The position numbers were made by a program, and so were the translations under genes. Shown piece after piece: positions 60,940 to 64,000 of a stretch of 64,000 nt of DNA. Location: positions 80,059,575 to 80,123,574 of the forward strand of contig NC_034412.1 of assembly GCF_002078875.1 (NCBI RefSeq), given 5' to 3'. Source of the stretch: Numida meleagris (taxonomy: Eukaryota > Chordata > Aves > Galliformes > Numididae). The notes under the pieces are model-generated. The model ran no database searches. It saw only the letters and a program-made list of their open reading frames with translations, and had not been told where the DNA came from. The stretch's first letter is position 1. Each line of letters begins with the position of its first letter.

Positions 60940-61470
60940 CTTCCGCGCTTTCATAGCTGACACCAGCGCGTCCTCGGACAGCTCCCTCCTCGCGGGGCTG
61001 GCTGTTCCGCGCCCAGGCGGCCCCCGGCGCCCTGCCTTGCCGCGTCCGAGCCTGCACAGCAACTTCACCAGCGCGTAGGCGGCCCAGGCCGCGCTCCGCG
61101 GCCCGGCCAGGCCCCGCCTCTCCCCGCGGGCTGCTCGGCGGAAGGCCGCGCCGGGGCGGGCGGAGCCGCTCGCCGCCGTATGCCCGCCGGAGTCATGAGC
61201 TCCCACCGCAGCGAGAGCGACTGGCAGGGGCTGGTGAGCGAGGTGAGGCGGCGGGAGGGCGGGGGGCGGCCCTGCCTCCCCATCGCGGCCTGGCCCACGG
61301 GTCCGGTCCTGCCGGGTGACGGGCAGGCCGCGGTGCGGCGGAGCCCCAGCTGCGGGCCGCTGCCGCCGTGCGCTGCCCGGGAGCGACGGGGCTGCGCGCC
61401 GGGAGGTGTGAGCCGTGCAGGGCCGAGCTGGGCGGGGAGCAGCCGCTGCTGCACAGTGTGAGCCCGCTCA
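60940..61470 (+). promoter_or_regulatory. CCDC149: CpG island and promoter of CCDC149
   Basis: GC content and CpG density jump at about 60940 and fall again after 61470. Several GC-box-like runs (cgccggggcgggcgg at about 61149-61163) lie just upstream of the first coding exon. No TATA box is seen. This is the typical layout of a broadly expressed vertebrate gene start. The island could also start transcription on the - strand, but no coding exon is visible in that direction. Confidence 0.75.
61195..61242 (+). CDS. CCDC149: CCDC149 first coding exon (partial gene)
   Basis: A short reading frame, MSSHRSESDWQGLVSE, runs from ATG 61195 to a consensus donor (GAG then gtgagg) at 61243. CCDC149 encodes a coiled-coil protein of unclear function and lies next to LGI2 on the same strand in mammals, which is the main reason for the name. 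From memory, the mammalian protein continues after this position with a YLVCKRKLE-type coiled coil, but that exon is not in the window. An in-frame ATG at 61180 would add five residues. I prefer 61195 because it has G at -3, while 61180 has a C there. A second possible donor (gtgagc at 61234) would cut the exon 9 bases shorter. The identification rests on synteny plus one short exon. Confidence 0.6.
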
Positions 61471-64000
61471 GCGCTGCCTCTTCCGTCCCATCCCGCGGCA
61501 AGCCCTGCTGCTCAGTTCGCCTGCGTTAATTCCCGTTCGCTTGCTGGAAGGCGGTGTGTAGGCAGCAGTGCTGCTCTTGGTTTGAAATCCAGGCGGATCT
61601 GAGGCCTCAGGCCTTGTGCTGACAGACACTGAGGTCCGGCACCTGCAACCCTGCGTCAGGAGCACAGCCCTGCAGCCAGCGTGGCACTGTGGGCTGCGGG
61701 CATGGCGCGTGGGACAGAGCAGGCACTTCAGTGTGTAGAGTGCTTGGACCGTAAACGACAGGTGTTGTCATCCGCACTGCCATTTATCAGGTAGAGGGTG
61801 GACTTGCTAAGGATTAGCAAATGTTATCTGCTATTTCCACATTAAAAGTTCCTCGAGATCTTCAAGTACACATGTTCTTGGGAGATACATTGCCAAACTC
61901 AGACCAACATGACACCAGGATCATTTAAGGGAGTATCGTCAGTGTTGAGCCCATTTAATAGGCAATATGCTTATGTTCGAGTAGTTGGGCGTTATGATTT
62001 TTTGAATTGCTATAGAATATCAAAATAGTGTTTTATGTTTACAGCTAACAAACAAAACTTTGTGCAAAATGCTCATGTCTAAATGAGAACCTAACTGTTG
62101 TACAGTACTATCCGCATAAATGAACTCCTCTTTCTGGAGGGCTTTGCCTCCATTATGTTTTTAAAGATGGCCTAAGGCTCTGACCTATCAAAAGTACACA
62201 TGTTCAGTCTCAAACCTGATGTGTGTCTCAAGGAATTCAGAATTCATGAGGGCCAGGACTATGCATTGCTTTCAGAACTGAAGTCTTTTTGTACACACCA
62301 TACTTTCAAACACACAAGATAACCCATAAGAGAGTGAAAAGCATATTTTCGGTACCTGGTTGTGCAGTGTTGCATCTGACATCTCTGTTCCCAAATGGGA
62401 GTTTTGTTTGTGGGAGGATATAGTGTTGCGTGATAGGGAAGGGTAAGAACTACTGACAGTTCACAAGGTGTGTTCAAAGCAAACGGCCCTGTTCTCAGCT
62501 TTAAATGTCATCTAGAGTTACTCTAGAACTTTATGACTTTTGTTATGATTTAACCTAAAGACTCAATCCAGAAACCGAATGCTTATTTCTGTTTTCGGGG
62601 TTTCTTGAGTGTAGCAAAGTTTAATGACGGTGCTAAGCTACATTCTTGCAAATACTGTAGCATACATATAATTCCTGGGTTTTTTTGTTTTGTTTTTCAG
62701 AAACAGAGACATAGTGACTTGTACTCCATTTTTCCTTCCTTTCTATCTGTTCCCACAGTACACATACAGCCTTTGTTTCTACATGAAGTCTATAGAGCAC
62801 AGTGGCAGGATACAGGCTTTTCTCTTCTGCCTTCCTACTTCTTTGACTATGGTGATTAACTTTGTGCAGTCAACCCATTAACATACTAGGGGGTCTGTGA
62901 GAAAGTGGCTCTAACTTATGAAGTAACTTGTAGTATGTTTTTCTGATTTACTCTATTCCTCAACCTGCAATTTCAGGGGAAGGTGTAGAGCTTAGTTTCC
63001 AGACCTCTTAGTTTCAGTTAGGTAATTTAAGATTTGTTCCCTACGCATTACACAAACATTTTGAGACACTGTCAAAGCATAAGGTTTAACACTGGCAGGA
63101 GACTTGGTACCTCTAAACAAACACTCTCGCATAACTGATGGACAGTTAAAAAATAGAATGGGATTTAAATCTTGACCTAAAAGACCAGAAGTCAGTGGGT
63201 TCAAATCAATGTGACATACTTGTTCATTTCCACACACTCGGTCCTCCAAATTTGAAAGCTAGAAGGCACTTCCCTTGAAATACTTGTCAAAGCAACTGTA
63301 AGATTTTTATGTCTGGTGTTGCAGGTGTTAGGAAAAGCGGTAGTGTGCAGTTTTGGTCCGTAGAGATATATATATAGACTCAAATGCTTGTACACACAGC
63401 TGTCTATCTCTGTAGTTTGGCTTTTCATGCTTCATTAGAAAAAAAGAATGCTTGCTTATTTTGGTGTTCTCTTTTTCTGTGTTTACCATTTTTGTCCTTT
63501 TTACTCTTGTTCCACTTTAGCACCTTTTGCTCTGTGCCCTTTCACATCTCCTTTGCTGCTTTTATAATGCTCGTCACCAGCTTGTTGCATGTGTTTGGCC
63601 TCCATGCTTACAAGTGGTTTCCACTTGTGCTACAGCCTTTCAGGCTTAATGTGCACCCAGTTCAACAGTATTTGTGCCATATGTACCTTGAATAGTCTTT
63701 AACAATGAATAGGTTGTCATAGAAAGGCACGCTGGGAAAAAGCCACCTTAGCAAATATTGAAGGAACAGAAGGAGTCATTCTTTCCGCTGATAATCTTGC
63801 AAACTAAATACAAAAGAGCAAGCTACAGGAGTGAGAATCTACATAAATTTTTCCCGCTCCTGAGCTGAGTTCAAGTATTCTTCGTGGGTAAATATATATA
63901 AAGGTGAAACACTCTGTTGGATTACAAGATAATTTCTGCCTGGAGTCTGGATTTTTGTCTAACATCTGCATTACTGCATAGCCCAGGTTTAAGATATTTA
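61243..64000 (+). other. CCDC149: CCDC149 intron 1 (start only)
   Basis: Starts with a good donor (gtgagg). The GC island fades by 61.5 kb and the rest is AT-rich. No second exon with the expected coiled-coil coding potential was recognised, so the intron runs past the end of the window. A TA microsatellite lies at about 63365-63376. Confidence 0.55.

Noticed and set aside
62605..62881. Frames in the tail of the window as a possible CCDC149 exon 2
   Set aside because: The expected charged coiled-coil sequence is absent; these frames are rich in aromatic and hydrophobic residues and start without splice support.
1..64000. Search for tRNA, rRNA, CRISPR-like arrays or prokaryotic gene clusters
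   Set aside because: None could be supported. The only regular repetition is CR1 and simple AT or T runs.

Overview
The window looks like nuclear DNA from a bird, probably a galliform, although the species cannot be fixed from sequence alone. The evidence is a vertebrate gene with GT-AG introns, about fourteen copies or fragments of the avian CR1 retrotransposon (3' ends of the type ATTCTATGATTCT), and GC-rich islands at two gene starts. Nothing prokaryotic was seen: no operons, no CRISPR array, no convincing tRNA or rRNA. Most short open frames in the window are chance.

Positions 1-16.5 kb are intergenic, with three CR1 relics and one AT-rich block that could be a conserved regulatory element. 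From 16.6 to about 36.6 kb lies LGI2 on the + strand. A GC-rich island at 16.56-17.16 kb is interrupted by a 320-base assembly gap (16736-17055) that very probably hides coding exon 1. Exons 2-8 are complete. Exons 2, 3, 4 and 5 are each exactly 72 nt with phase-2 borders, one leucine-rich repeat apiece. Exon 6 carries the cysteine-rich LRR cap, and exons 7-8 carry the seven EPTP beta-propeller repeats, with a stop at 33525-33527. A 3'UTR of up to about 3.1 kb follows, with several candidate poly(A) signals.

From 36.6 to 60.9 kb is a gene desert of about 24 kb. It holds a possible solo LTR near 38.9-39.05 kb, nine or so CR1 fragments, including a double CR1 block at 59.6-60.7 kb, and two AT-rich stretches that resemble regulatory elements. 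At 60.94-61.47 kb a CpG island marks a second + strand promoter. A short first coding exon (61195-61242) fits CCDC149, the gene next to LGI2 in other vertebrates. The rest of the window is its first intron.

The two genes are not a functional unit. LGI2 encodes a secreted neuronal glycoprotein of the ADAM22/23-binding family, and CCDC149 encodes a coiled-coil protein of poorly known role. They are neighbours by conserved synteny. I found no convincing undescribed system. The best unexplained signal is a perfect 15-bp inverted repeat in LGI2 intron 6.
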